Notes: a model not told the origin generated them from the sequence alone. Numbered from the stretch's first letter, positions 7,160 through 15,361 are shown. The stretch is DNA of 34,359 bases from Pseudomonadota bacterium (GCA_021788645.1 JAJYKK010000030.1:1-34359); one strand, 5' to 3'. A program made the numbers and translations.

Positions 7160-7744
7160 ATGATGGATGATACGGATCATATGGACGACAACGAAAATGT
7201 GCAGTGGCATTCCGTGACGCGTTCCGTTCACTGGGGACTCGCACTCTTCCTGACCTTCCAGCTGTTCAGCGGGTTGTTCGTGTCCACGCCGGACGTGGCG
7301 TACTTCTATGCGCACGAGGTGGGAGGTCTGCTGGGGACACTAGTGGTCGTGATCGCCTGGCTATGGGGTTTCGCCAACGAGGATTACTTCTTCTGGTTCC
7401 CTTGGGGCCACGAAGGCCGCGCGGCAATCGCGTCGGATGTGCGCGCGATGTTCGCGGGGGACTTGCCGCGGACCGGGCGTATCCGCGGACTGTCCAGCTT
7501 CATTCATGGTTTGGGGCTCCTGGCCGCCACGGGCATGGCGCTGACGGGGCTTGTCATCTTCTTCGTGATCCCCGGTGGGCGAGGTGCCTCGGCAGCCTCT
7601 ACCCACTATCTCGCGTTCACTGACTTCAGCGTGATGCACAAGGCGCTGGCAGACCTGCTCTGGGCCTATTGGTTCGGCCATGTCGGCTTTGCCCTGCTGC
7701 ATCAATACCGCGGCCACAAGGTGCTGAACGCGATCTTTGGCTAA
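7160..7744 (+). CDS. cytochrome b561-type membrane protein
   Basis: A 194-residue integral membrane protein with four predicted helices (about 24-42, 54-71, 112-137 and 160-181). Histidines in or next to helices are H17, H24, H52, H116, H160, H174 and H181, enough to bind two haem b groups as in the prokaryotic b561/Ni-Fe hydrogenase cytochrome b family. Such proteins pass electrons between quinones and periplasmic or membrane redox partners. The start at 7160 is chosen because GGAG lies six bases upstream; the open frame extends 63 bases further but without a ribosome site. The N-terminus is acidic (MMDDTDHMDDNEN). No partner redox subunit is adjacent, so the donor is unknown. Confidence 0.85.
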   Translation: MMDDTDHMDDNENVQWHSVTRSVHWGLALFLTFQLFSGLFVSTPDVAYFYAHEVGGLLGTLVVVIAWLWGFANEDYFFWFPWGHEGRAAIASDVRAMFAGDLPRTGRIRGLSSFIHGLGLLAATGMALTGLVIFFVIPGGRGASAASTHYLAFTDFSVMHKALADLLWAYWFGHVGFALLHQYRGHKVLNAIFG

Positions 7745-7765
7745 TTGGGACGACCCAAAACGCGC

Positions 7766-7791
7766 CTCGGCGGCGTTGACGCTGCGCCGAG
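7766..7791 (+). terminator. stem-loop after the b561 gene
   Basis: CTCGGCG and CGCCGAG pair, with an inner GCG-TTGA-CGC extending the stem to 10 bp around a 2-base bulge. It lies 22 bases past the b561 stop. There is no T run, so termination may need Rho, or the structure may only protect the 3' end. Confidence 0.45.
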
Positions 7792-7992
7792 CCGCCCGGT
7801 GGAGCCTGCAGCCTATTTCGACCGGATAGCGGCGGCCGGGGACTGATGATCGGCGCATCGCATCCGCGACCGGCGGCGTTTGTGCCCGGCAGGCCGGTGT
7901 CTCCGGCTTCCAGGTGCGGCGGCCATGGCGTATCATGCCCAGGCATCACGACGCGGTTCGTGCAAACGTGGGGATGGGGAGACGCGCAAGGC

Positions 7993-8760
7993 ATGATCAT
8001 CAAGGTGTTGGGCGCAAGCGGCGGCATTGGGGAACAGGCGCCGACCACGTCCCTGTGGATCGACGACGACGTCCTCGTCGATGCGGGCACGGGCGTTGAG
8101 ACGCTCCGTCTTGCGGAAGCCGCGCGCATAGACCATGTGTTTGTCACCCACGCCCATTTGGATCACACGGTCGGGCTCGCGCTCCTCGCAGACGCCGCCG
8201 GTGCGGCGCGCGCGCGGCCGATGGTGGTGCACGCGCTGCCGCAGACCATTGAGGCGTTGCGGCGCCATATCTTCAATGGCGAGATCTGGCCCGATTTCTC
8301 CGTCATCCCGGATGCCCGGCAGCCCTATCTCGCATTCGCGCCGGTGGCGCTGGGTCAGGGCATCGACCTTGGGGAAGGGCGCCGCATCACGCCGTTGCCA
8401 GCCGAGCATACCGTGCCCGCCGTCGGCTATCATCTGCAGGGAAATCGGGCGAGCTTGGTTTTCAGCGGCGACACCTATGGGTGCGATGCCTTCTGGGAAT
8501 GCGTCAATGCGCTTCCCGACCTGCGTTACCTGCTCATCGAGACGGCTTTCCCCGACCGGTTGGCGGAACTGGCCCGGCGCTCGAAACACCTTCATCCGGC
8601 CCGCCTGAAAAACGAATTGAATAAACTGGCGCGCGCCACCGATATTTTCATCTGCCATCAGAAGCCGGGCGATGTCGAGGTGATCATGGATCAGATCGGA
8701 ACGTGTCTGCGCGGCAATCCGGTCAAGCCGCTCAAGCCGGGCGCATCGTTCGATATTTAG
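7993..8760 (+). CDS. MBL-fold hydrolase, class II cyclic-nucleotide phosphodiesterase-like
   Basis: A 255-residue metallo-beta-lactamase-fold protein. The metal motif is H53-A-H55-L-D57-H58, with further ligands likely H139 (PAEHTVPA), D160 (FSGDTYG) and H199 or H201. The N-terminus IKVLGASGGIG...TTSLWIDDDVLVDAGTG matches the class II cAMP phosphodiesterase family, which hydrolyses 3',5'-cyclic nucleotides; related RNase Z-like enzymes share the metal site, so the substrate is an inference. The start at 7993 is where the conserved fold begins; a GGGGAG lies somewhat far (11 bases) upstream. The gene is followed at 113 bases by the GAF-GspE gene on the same strand, a pairing that may be functional. 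Confidence 0.8.
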   Translation: MIIKVLGASGGIGEQAPTTSLWIDDDVLVDAGTGVETLRLAEAARIDHVFVTHAHLDHTVGLALLADAAGAARARPMVVHALPQTIEALRRHIFNGEIWPDFSVIPDARQPYLAFAPVALGQGIDLGEGRRITPLPAEHTVPAVGYHLQGNRASLVFSGDTYGCDAFWECVNALPDLRYLLIETAFPDRLAELARRSKHLHPARLKNELNKLARATDIFICHQKPGDVEVIMDQIGTCLRGNPVKPLKPGASFDI

Positions 8761-8765
8761 CCGTT

Positions 8766-8823
8766 TCGCGGGGGCGGGGTGGATGCAATCCCCGCGAGGC
8801 ATCCGGCCGGAAGATGGGATGCC
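8766..8823 (+). other. two back-to-back hairpins between the MBL and GspE genes
   Basis: TCGCGGGG (8766-8773) pairs with CCCCGCGA (8790-8797). Immediately after, GGCATCC (8798-8804) pairs with GGATGCC (8817-8823). Both stems are perfect and touch one another. They fill about half of the intergenic stretch. They could set differential expression of the two genes or be a structured leader; neither is followed by a T run. Confidence 0.55.
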
Positions 8824-8873
8824 TGTCGCGCGTGCCGGCGTTCTCTTGCGGAAGCTCAGAGAGGGGTGCATCG

Positions 8874-11249
8874 ATGGCGAGTCAGAACCAGGGGAGAGGC
8901 GGGGCAGGGGACGGCGTTCAGGCGCTGACGGAAATGGGGCGCCGCCTTGCATTCACCAAGAAGCTGCAGGCGATCACGAATCGCATCCACGCCGCGCAAA
9001 ATATCGACGAGATCATCACCGGCTTGAGCGAGGAGATCTGCGCGCTCCTGGAAGCCGATCGCATCACGATTTACGTGATGAGCGACGATGGCCAGTGGAT
9101 CGTCTCGAAGGTCAAGACCGGACTGGACGCCTTCAAGGATATCCGATTGCCCATCGGGGCCCAGAGCATCGCAGGCTATGCCGCAGCCACCAAGACCTTG
9201 CTGAATATCGCGGACGTCTATGATCCGGAGGAACTGCGGCGCCTGAGCCCGGGACTCCATTTCCTCCCAGACGTGGACAAGCGGACCGGCTATCGTGCCA
9301 AGCAGATGCTCGTGGCCCCCATCATCGATGACGGTGACGAGCTGCTGGGCGTCGTGCAGCTGATCAATACCCTTTCCGGGCTGCGCTTCCCGCGCCTGGC
9401 CGACGGGGATTTGATGGAGATCGCCAAGACCCTGGCGATCGCCTTCAGGCAGCGCAAGTCGGCGCCGCCGACGCCGGGGCTTGGCAAGTTCGAGGACCTG
9501 TGCCGGCGGGGGGTGCTCTCCGTGGCCGAGCTCAACCTCGCGATGCGGGCGGCACGGCGCAAGAACAAGATCCTCGAGGACATGCTCATTGACGAGTTTC
9601 AGGTGTCCCCCGAGGACGTGGGCAAGGCCTTGGGCGCTTTCTATAACGTCGCCTACGAGCCGTTTCGGGCCAATCGCACCAAGCCTGACGCCCTTCTGGC
9701 GGGGCTGAAGCGTGTCTATGTGGAATCCAACCGGTGGCTGCCCCTCGAAGAGAACGCGCATGGGCTGATGGTCCTTACGACCGATCCCGAGGGACTGAAA
9801 GGCGGGCATGCGGCGGAACAGATCTTTCCGGGACGTCGGCTCGACTATCGTGTCTGCAGCGCGCGCGAATTTGCCCAGACCGTGCAGCAGTTCTTCGGTG
9901 ATGAGCTCGAGCGCGGCTCCATCGGGCTCATGGTGTCTGCGCTCGATGCCGAGCGCGAGGAAACGGAAGCCGCCCAGGATGAACAGTCGGCGGCAGCCGA
10001 CAATGAGCTCGTGCGGCTCGTCAATCGGATCATCACGGATGCCTACGAGCAGGGCGTCTCGGATATCCATGTCGAACCATACGGCGGCAAGGAAAAAACC
10101 GCGATCCGCTTCCGCAAGGACGGCACGCTGGTGCCTTACATCGAGTTGCCACCGAGCGTGCGCAACGCCTTGGTCGCCCGGATCAAGATCATGTGCGACC
10201 TGGACATCTCGGAAAAACGCAAGCCGCAGGATGGAAAGATCAAATTCCGGCGATTTGGGCCCCTGGACATCGAACTGCGGGTCGCGACGCTCCCGACCGC
10301 CGGGGGGCTGGAAGACGTGGTATTGCGGATCCTCGCGGCGGGCAAGCCGAAACCCGTCGACGCGCTGGGATTGAGTCCGAACAACCTGAAGAATATCAAG
10401 ACACTGGTGTCGCGCCCCTATGGCCTGTTCCTGGTCTGCGGGCCGACCGGCTCCGGGAAGACGACGACCCTCCACTCGGTCGTGGGCTACATCAATACGC
10501 CTGAGACCAAGATCTGGACGGCCGAGGATCCGGTGGAAATCACCCAGCGCGGCTTGAGGCAGGTGCAGGTGAACCCCAAGACCGGCTTCACATTTGCCGT
10601 CGCCATGCGCGCCTTCCTGCGCGCTGACCCGGATGTCATCATGGTGGGGGAAATGCGCGACCACGAGACTGTGGCCACCGGCGTGGAAGCCTCGTTGACC
10701 GGCCATTTGGTCCTGTCGACGCTGCACACCAACAGCGCGCCGGAGAGTATTGTGCGCTTGCTGGACATGGGCATGGACCCGTTCAACTTTGCCGATGCGT
10801 TGCTCGGCATCCTGGCCCAGCGCCTGGCCAAATGCCTTTGCCCGAAGTGCAAGCGCGGGCACTCGGCATCCGCGGCCGAACTCGAAAGGCTCGCCGTCGA
10901 ATACTGTGCTGAACTGGGTTCCGGGGCCGCGGCCCGTGAGGCCGCGCAGCGCGCGGTACTGGCGCGATGGCGGGAAAGCTCTGGGGCCTCCGGAGGCGAG
11001 GTGACGCTGTTCGAGCCGGTAGGGTGCGATGCCTGCAACGGCACGGGCTATCGCGGTCGCATGGGGCTTCACGAGTTGCTGGTGTGCAGTGATCCCATCA
11101 AGCGGCACATTCAGGAACGTGCCCGTGTCGCCGAGATCCTGGCCACGGCGCTGGGCGAGGGAATGCGGACCCTCAAGCAGGACGGCATCGAGAAGGTCTT
11201 GCAGGGCATGACGGACATGGCCCAGGTGCGTGCCGTGTGCGTCAAATAA
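8874..11249 (+). CDS. GAF-domain GspE/PilB-type secretion ATPase
   Basis: A 791-residue cytoplasmic ATPase. A GAF sensor domain covers about 25-195, a type II secretion/MshE N-terminal-like domain about 205-345, and the hexameric secretion ATPase about 375-790. Motifs are Walker A GPTGSGKT (523-530), Asp box AEDPVE (550-555), Walker B PDVIMVGEMRD (586-596) and His box LSTLHTN (614-620). A zinc tetracysteine is present as C656-x2-C659 and C718-x2-C721. These ATPases drive pilus or pseudopilus assembly. No pilin, PilC or secretin gene lies nearby, so this is an orphan motor that may act with a distant system. The GAF domain suggests control by a small ligand; which one cannot be read here. GAGAGGGG precedes the ATG. 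It converges with the TPR lipoprotein gene. Confidence 0.9.
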   Translation: MASQNQGRGGAGDGVQALTEMGRRLAFTKKLQAITNRIHAAQNIDEIITGLSEEICALLEADRITIYVMSDDGQWIVSKVKTGLDAFKDIRLPIGAQSIAGYAAATKTLLNIADVYDPEELRRLSPGLHFLPDVDKRTGYRAKQMLVAPIIDDGDELLGVVQLINTLSGLRFPRLADGDLMEIAKTLAIAFRQRKSAPPTPGLGKFEDLCRRGVLSVAELNLAMRAARRKNKILEDMLIDEFQVSPEDVGKALGAFYNVAYEPFRANRTKPDALLAGLKRVYVESNRWLPLEENAHGLMVLTTDPEGLKGGHAAEQIFPGRRLDYRVCSAREFAQTVQQFFGDELERGSIGLMVSALDAEREETEAAQDEQSAAADNELVRLVNRIITDAYEQGVSDIHVEPYGGKEKTAIRFRKDGTLVPYIELPPSVRNALVARIKIMCDLDISEKRKPQDGKIKFRRFGPLDIELRVATLPTAGGLEDVVLRILAAGKPKPVDALGLSPNNLKNIKTLVSRPYGLFLVCGPTGSGKTTTLHSVVGYINTPETKIWTAEDPVEITQRGLRQVQVNPKTGFTFAVAMRAFLRADPDVIMVGEMRDHETVATGVEASLTGHLVLSTLHTNSAPESIVRLLDMGMDPFNFADALLGILAQRLAKCLCPKCKRGHSASAAELERLAVEYCAELGSGAAAREAAQRAVLARWRESSGASGGEVTLFEPVGCDACNGTGYRGRMGLHELLVCSDPIKRHIQERARVAEILATALGEGMRTLKQDGIEKVLQGMTDMAQVRAVCVK

Positions 11250-11310
11250 GGGAGCATCGGGGCGCGGCCCGCGCGTGCGGCGGCGCCTTCCCGCGGATGC
11301 ACGCCGAGGC

Positions 11311-12189
11311 TCACGGGCCTTTGGCGCGTCTGTCGAGCAGAATAAGGCGCGCGTGCGCCTGGCCGGCCTGGGTGGCGTTCCCGGTGGCTTGGGCGACCGC
11401 CAGCGCACGCAGGTAATACGCTTTCGCGGCGGGCCATGCGCCGATCCGTTCGTCGGTCCTCCCAAGCCCCATCAGATCGAGGAAGATGCCGGTCGGGAAT
11501 CCGGCCTGCTTGTCCAGCCTAAGCGCCTGCCCAAGGGGTGTTAGCGCCTGAGGGGCCCCCGGCTCGGAGGCTGCCAGCAGACGAAGCGAACGCGCCGTTT
11601 CCTGATCGTTTCCCTGCGCCCGATTGTCGTGCAGCGCCTGCGCGGCCAGCGCATGGGCGCCTGCGGCGTCGCCTTGCGCCAAGGCAAGGGAGGACTGCGC
11701 ATTGAGCACCGTGCCCAGCGCGCGGCATCGGCGGCGGCAGTATGCGCGGGCGCGCGCAAGCCAGAGCGCGGCGGGGCGCGTCTGGCCTTCTTCCATATCC
11801 AGCAGGGCTTGCAAGAGGCTGGCCTCGGCACGTCGCGCGGCCGAGAACGGCAAGCCGCGAGCGCTGACGAGGGGCGCGAGACATGCGCGTGCCGCCGTCC
11901 GATCGCCGGTTTGCCGATAGACCGTCGCGAGATCCAGCAGGTCGGCGGCGATCCCATCGGTATTCTCGATGGCCCGGTCCGCCCGCAGCGACTGCCGATA
12001 GAGGATCACCGCGCGCGCAAAGTCGCCCTCGGCATAGGCCTTGCCCGCGCGGTGGTTGAGCGCGGCGCCTTGGGCCTCCAGGGCCGAGGGCGCGGCGGCG
12101 GGGGCGGCGCAGCCTATCGGCAGGAGCGCCATCAGCCACAGCATGCGCCGAATTCGAGGCGGCGCATCGCCCCGTCGGGTCCCGCTCAC
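11311..12189 (-). CDS. TPR-like lipoprotein of the Mla-type operon
   Basis: A 292-residue Ala/Arg-rich helical protein. A signal segment MLWLMALLPIGC ends in a lipobox-like LPIGC at C27, which is imperfect because Pro occupies position -3. The mature part holds TPR-like helical pairs (AGKAYAEGDFARAVILYRQSL, LLDLATVYRQTGDRTAA, SLALAQGDAAGAHALAAQAL). The GTG start at 12189 overlaps the mlaD stop (GTGA), so translation is probably coupled; an ATG at 12144 is a shorter alternative. Its operon position is the one filled by MlaC or a PqiC-like lipoprotein elsewhere, but it resembles neither. A periplasmic, membrane-tethered partner of the MCE protein is an inference. Confidence 0.72.
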   Translation of the reverse strand: MSGTRRGDAPPRIRRMLWLMALLPIGCAAPAAAPSALEAQGAALNHRAGKAYAEGDFARAVILYRQSLRADRAIENTDGIAADLLDLATVYRQTGDRTAARACLAPLVSARGLPFSAARRAEASLLQALLDMEEGQTRPAALWLARARAYCRRRCRALGTVLNAQSSLALAQGDAAGAHALAAQALHDNRAQGNDQETARSLRLLAASEPGAPQALTPLGQALRLDKQAGFPTGIFLDLMGLGRTDERIGAWPAAKAYYLRALAVAQATGNATQAGQAHARLILLDRRAKGP

Positions 12190-13193
12190 CGGCCCGGCTC
12201 CTGCCCAGGGGACGTGGTGGCTGTGCGCTCGTCCAGTCCGTCGACGCTGTCGATCGGCAAGGTCTGGTTGCGCTGCCGATGCACCCAGCGATCGAAGGGC
12301 CAGCTGTCTGCGGCGCCGTCAAGAAGGTTCCGGGAGTTGTCCAGGAGTCCGCGGCCGTCGCTCAGCATCGGGGGAACCTGCGTGACCAGGCGGCTCATGA
12401 GTTCGTCCGCCTTCGCCGATGCTGCCGCCGCATGCTCGACGACCATGCGACTTTGCCGGACGAGCTGGGGCGTGGCTCTCGACACGACGCCGACGGTCGC
12501 GTCGACTTGCCGGAGGGTGCCCGCCGCCCGCGCGAGCAAGCGGGCCGTGCGGGCGTGCGTGTCGTTCACGGCGGTCCGGCTGGTGACGAGCAGCGCCTGG
12601 AGGTCTCGATTGGATTGCGCCAGGCCTGCAGCCAGTGTCTTGAGCGCGCGCAACGATTGCCTGAAATCGCCGTCGGGGTCGTTGAGCGCGGTGGTGATGC
12701 CCTGCGCGTTGCGCAAGATGGGGATCAGCTCCCGATTCAGACGCTTGGCGATGGTGGCAAGGCTTTCTTCCCGTTCGAAGCGCAAGGTCCCGCCAGCGGC
12801 GATCGGCACAGATGCTTCGGGGCCCGGAACGAGTTCGATCGCATTGTCGGAGAGCAGCCCTTCCTGGCTCAAGCGCGCCGTGGAATCCGCCGGGATATAG
12901 CGCAGGTAGCGGGTCTCGATGGACAACTCGACCTGGATGCGGGCGCCGGGCTCGAAGGTCATGTCTTTGACCTCGCCGACGGCAAAGCCCAACAGATCCA
13001 CCGGCATGCCGCGCGTCAAGCCGCTTGCCGTTGGCACCACGAAGAACAAGCGGGTCTTCGGCGTGAAGAGGTTCTGACGGATCCCGATCAGCACGACGAC
13101 CGCAATCAGGCCGACGAGCGCGGGAACGAAGAAGATCCACGTCTTGCTTCGCAAGCCGGAGAATCGCCGATCATCGTCTTTGAACAGGCTCAT
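12186..13193 (-). CDS. mlaD: MlaD-like MCE-domain protein
   Basis: A 335-residue inner-membrane-anchored periplasmic protein. One transmembrane helix spans about 19-39. The MCE domain follows at about 45-125, with TASGLTRGMPVDLLGFAVGEV and a SQEGLLSDNAIELVPG end. A long helical, coiled-coil-like region runs from about 145 to 300. MlaD-type proteins form hexameric rings that carry phospholipids between the membranes, working with MlaE and MlaF. The ATG overlaps the stop of the upstream MlaF-like gene (ATGA), and its own stop overlaps the TPR lipoprotein start, so the genes are tightly coupled. It is longer than E. coli MlaD (183 residues) because of the C-terminal helices, which are common in MCE proteins paired with lipoproteins. 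Confidence 0.88.
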   Translation of the reverse strand: MSLFKDDDRRFSGLRSKTWIFFVPALVGLIAVVVLIGIRQNLFTPKTRLFFVVPTASGLTRGMPVDLLGFAVGEVKDMTFEPGARIQVELSIETRYLRYIPADSTARLSQEGLLSDNAIELVPGPEASVPIAAGGTLRFEREESLATIAKRLNRELIPILRNAQGITTALNDPDGDFRQSLRALKTLAAGLAQSNRDLQALLVTSRTAVNDTHARTARLLARAAGTLRQVDATVGVVSRATPQLVRQSRMVVEHAAAASAKADELMSRLVTQVPPMLSDGRGLLDNSRNLLDGAADSWPFDRWVHRQRNQTLPIDSVDGLDERTATTSPGQEPGR

Positions 13194-13825
13194 GCGTGAT
13201 TTCCTGCGCCCGCGCGGGCCACTTCGACGCGCAAGATGGCCCCTCGCATACAGCGCGCCCGGAACAAGTCGCCGAAGCGCGCGGCCCGCTGCCGTTCCGT
13301 TTCGCTCAAGTGTTCCAGCAGCGAGTCGAATACCATCACGTCCGGACGCATGAGGAGGCCGCGGATGAAGGCGACCGCCTTGCGCTCAAAGCCTGTCAGG
13401 CGGCCGGGCAGGCGACCCGCGAGGGCGGCGTCGAGCCCGAGTTCGTCGAACAGGGCGCGAGCTTCTGCCTCGAACGGCGAAGGTCCGGTACGGGAGGTCC
13501 AGCATGCCGGGAGCACGAGGTTCTCCCATACCTTGAGATTGCTGATCAATCCGCCCTCCGGGCCCACGGCGGCAAGCCGCCGATTGAGCGCGAGCCGCTC
13601 GGCCGGCGCGAAGGTCGCGGCATCTCGTCCGAACAGGCTCAGTTCCCCGGGGCGCGCGGGGCACAGGCCGAACAGGGTGTCCATCAAGCGGACCTTGTCT
13701 TCCGGGGTCGACAGCCGAATCTCCTGCGTCGCGCCGGGGCGCAGTTCGAAGACCGCCCCGCCCAGCGCGCAGGCAATCGCGCACTCACCGGTTGGACGGG
13801 CAGCGGCAGGGGCGGACGCACTCAT
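13190..13825 (-). CDS. MlaF-like ABC protein lacking the nucleotide-binding motifs
   Basis: A 211-residue protein that aligns by eye with MlaF-type ABC ATPases in layout. It has a Q-loop region AAVGPEGGLISNLKVWENLVLPA (86-107), like the usual VFQ..GLF.SLTVFENVALP. The Walker A position reads STPEDKV (39-45), with the Lys but no glycines. The signature LSGG is LTGF (143-146). Walker B is DVMVFDSLLE (162-171), with Ser where the catalytic Glu should be, and I see no switch His. It is therefore probably unable to hydrolyse ATP in the normal way. The frame is intact and coupled to mlaD by an ATGA overlap, and it sits 12 bases after mlaE. It could be a pseudo-ATPase that structures the transporter or binds another NBD. 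Confidence 0.75.
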   Translation of the reverse strand: MSASAPAAARPTGECAIACALGGAVFELRPGATQEIRLSTPEDKVRLMDTLFGLCPARPGELSLFGRDAATFAPAERLALNRRLAAVGPEGGLISNLKVWENLVLPACWTSRTGPSPFEAEARALFDELGLDAALAGRLPGRLTGFERKAVAFIRGLLMRPDVMVFDSLLEHLSETERQRAARFGDLFRARCMRGAILRVEVARAGAGNHA

Positions 13826-13837
13826 TGTACCGCGCCG

Positions 13838-14605
13838 TCAGAGTTTGAACAGGGCATAGGCGAACAGCGCATCGAGTAAGAAAACCAGGAAGATGCTCCT
13901 CATCACCCCCTTGGTGACGACCTGGGGAATGGCGTTGACGCTCTGGGAGACAGTCCAGCCGTGATGGCAGGCCACCGTCGCGATGACCACCCCGAACGCG
14001 GTGCTTTTCAGCACGGCATACCCGAGTTCCCAGGGGTTGGCCATGGCAAGAAACTGGTCCGCCAGCCGGTACAGGGGCACCGCCTGAAAGAGCGCGCTCA
14101 CCAGCATGCCGCCCAAGGTGGCGGTGGCAATGAAATAGATGCTCAGGATCGTGACGCACAGCGTGACGCCGGTCAGGCGGGGCAGCAGCAGGTAGCCCGT
14201 GGGGTCGACGCCCATGGCGTAAAGCGCGGAAATTTCACCGTTGATCCGCATCAGGGCCAGTTCGGCGATGATGGCGGTGCTGGAGCGGGCAATGATGATG
14301 ATGGCCGCGAGCAGCGGGCCGAGCTCCCGTATGACGATCCATAGGAGCACCTTGATGGTGAACCCGGTGCTGATCCCCAGCACGCTGGTCATTTGTGAGA
14401 TGACCAGCGTCCCCGTGATCATCGCGAGCAGCGCCACCGGGGGCACCGCCTGAACGCCGGTGAAGTAGATCTGTTTCATCAGCACGGCGCGCGCCGGCCA
14501 GGCGCGGAAAGCGGCTGCCTGCTTGGCGCTCTCCAGGAGCAGGCGGTAGTAGCCGCCCTGGCGCGAGATCGGGTTGGGCGCGCTGTCGCGGGTGGGTGTT
14601 GCCAT
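13838..14605 (-). CDS. mlaE: MlaE-like ABC transporter permease
   Basis: A 255-residue inner-membrane permease with five or six helices. Family segments are FTGVQAVPPVALLAMITGTLVISQM, RELGPLLAAIIIIARSS, AIIAELALMRINGEISALYAMGVDP and the C-terminal STAFGVVIATVACHHGWTVSQS. These match MlaE, which with MlaF forms the ATP-driven base of the phospholipid transport system that maintains outer-membrane asymmetry. The start at 14605 gives the usual length; an ATG at 14695 would add a Cys/Arg-rich stretch that is not family-like. It heads the operon mlaE, MlaF-like, mlaD, TPR lipoprotein. No mlaB or mlaC gene is present. Confidence 0.88.
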   Translation of the reverse strand: MATPTRDSAPNPISRQGGYYRLLLESAKQAAAFRAWPARAVLMKQIYFTGVQAVPPVALLAMITGTLVISQMTSVLGISTGFTIKVLLWIVIRELGPLLAAIIIIARSSTAIIAELALMRINGEISALYAMGVDPTGYLLLPRLTGVTLCVTILSIYFIATATLGGMLVSALFQAVPLYRLADQFLAMANPWELGYAVLKSTAFGVVIATVACHHGWTVSQSVNAIPQVVTKGVMRSIFLVFLLDALFAYALFKL

Positions 14606-14747
14606 GCACTCGATCTTCGGTGGCGCAGGAGGCCCGCGGGCCCGCCGTCGGCAGCCCGGGCACGCGCCTTTGCACACATTGAACGGAATGGACAAACAGG
14701 ATTAACGGCCGCGGGCCGCCGGACTTGAACGCGCAGCCCTGCGGCGG

Positions 14748-15017
14748 CTAGTATTCGTCCGGCAGCAAGACGGTGGTGAGGCTTCTATCGGCCTCGGTGA
14801 TGACCCAGATGCGTTTGGAAGGCCCGATATCGTAGGCAGAGAATAGGCGTCCGCGCACCGCGAGGGCATCGGCGTTCGCCTGTGCGTCTTCCGCGCCGAG
14901 CTCTCCCCAATCGCCCTGGCTATGGCGATGCAGGAGCCGCTCGGGCGAGATTCCTTCGGCGCCTAGCATCCGCAAGGCGCCGCGCGTGGCGACGATTCGC
15001 CCGAGCGGAAAGAGCAT
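14748..15017 (-). CDS. small conserved protein of a plasmid/ICE-associated family
   Basis: An 89-residue protein. It begins MLFPLGRIVATRGALRML and ends WVITEADRSLTTVLLPDEY, with GDWGELGAEDAQANADAL in the middle. I recognise this pattern from short hypothetical proteins common on plasmids and integrative elements of Proteobacteria, sometimes mislabelled as restriction subunits; the function is unknown. The start at 15017 has GAGG seven bases upstream. It stands alone here, without other mobile genes next to it, upstream of the Mla-type operon on the same strand. Confidence 0.75.
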   Translation of the reverse strand: MLFPLGRIVATRGALRMLGAEGISPERLLHRHSQGDWGELGAEDAQANADALAVRGRLFSAYDIGPSKRIWVITEADRSLTTVLLPDEY

Positions 15018-15361
15018 GGCGCATCCTCGGAACCGGGGTCGCTGCAGGGGAGCCGGATGCTTCGGCATTGGAGGGCCTGGGGCTTCTCGGCTCAACTAGG
15101 GGGCGCTGGGCGCCTGCGCTTAGCATAGCAGGTCGGGCGCTCGGTGCTTCGGAATATTCCTTTGGCCGGCTACACGGGGTTGGTACGCCGGGTGCGGGGG
15201 CAGACGAACTTGTTGCAAGATGCCGCGCATTGCTGCTACCTTAGCGGGCATCATTTAGGTCGCCGAATGGCGCGCTTCGCGCCGGACAGGGGATGCCTCG
15301 CCACCGAGGCCGGGGCGGGAAGCCGCCGCGTTTGGCGTATGTTTTGACAGGGGCCCATCAC
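15018..15361. other. 344-base intergenic region, structured metZ leader
   Basis: This is the divergent gap between the small 89-residue gene and metZ. Two hairpins lie in the last 100 bases before metZ: GGCGCG-CTT-CGCGCC at 15269-15283 and GCCTCG-CCAC-CGAGGC at 15295-15310. I see no clear sigma-70 promoter and no match to the core of known SAM riboswitches. No credible small gene is visible. Confidence 0.55.

Noticed and set aside
6646-7170. 174-residue plus-strand open frame in the gene-free region
   Set aside because: Pro/Ser/Gly-rich, no recognisable motif, no ribosome site, and it overlaps the b561 start and the hairpin.
8856-11465. 869-residue open frame antisense to the GspE gene
   Set aside because: High-GC codon bias keeps the antisense frame open; the composition is not protein-like and the plus-strand gene has all the family motifs.
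15018-15361. SAM riboswitch before metZ
   Set aside because: Only simple hairpins seen; no core of SAM-I, SAM-II or SAH riboswitches that I could recognise.
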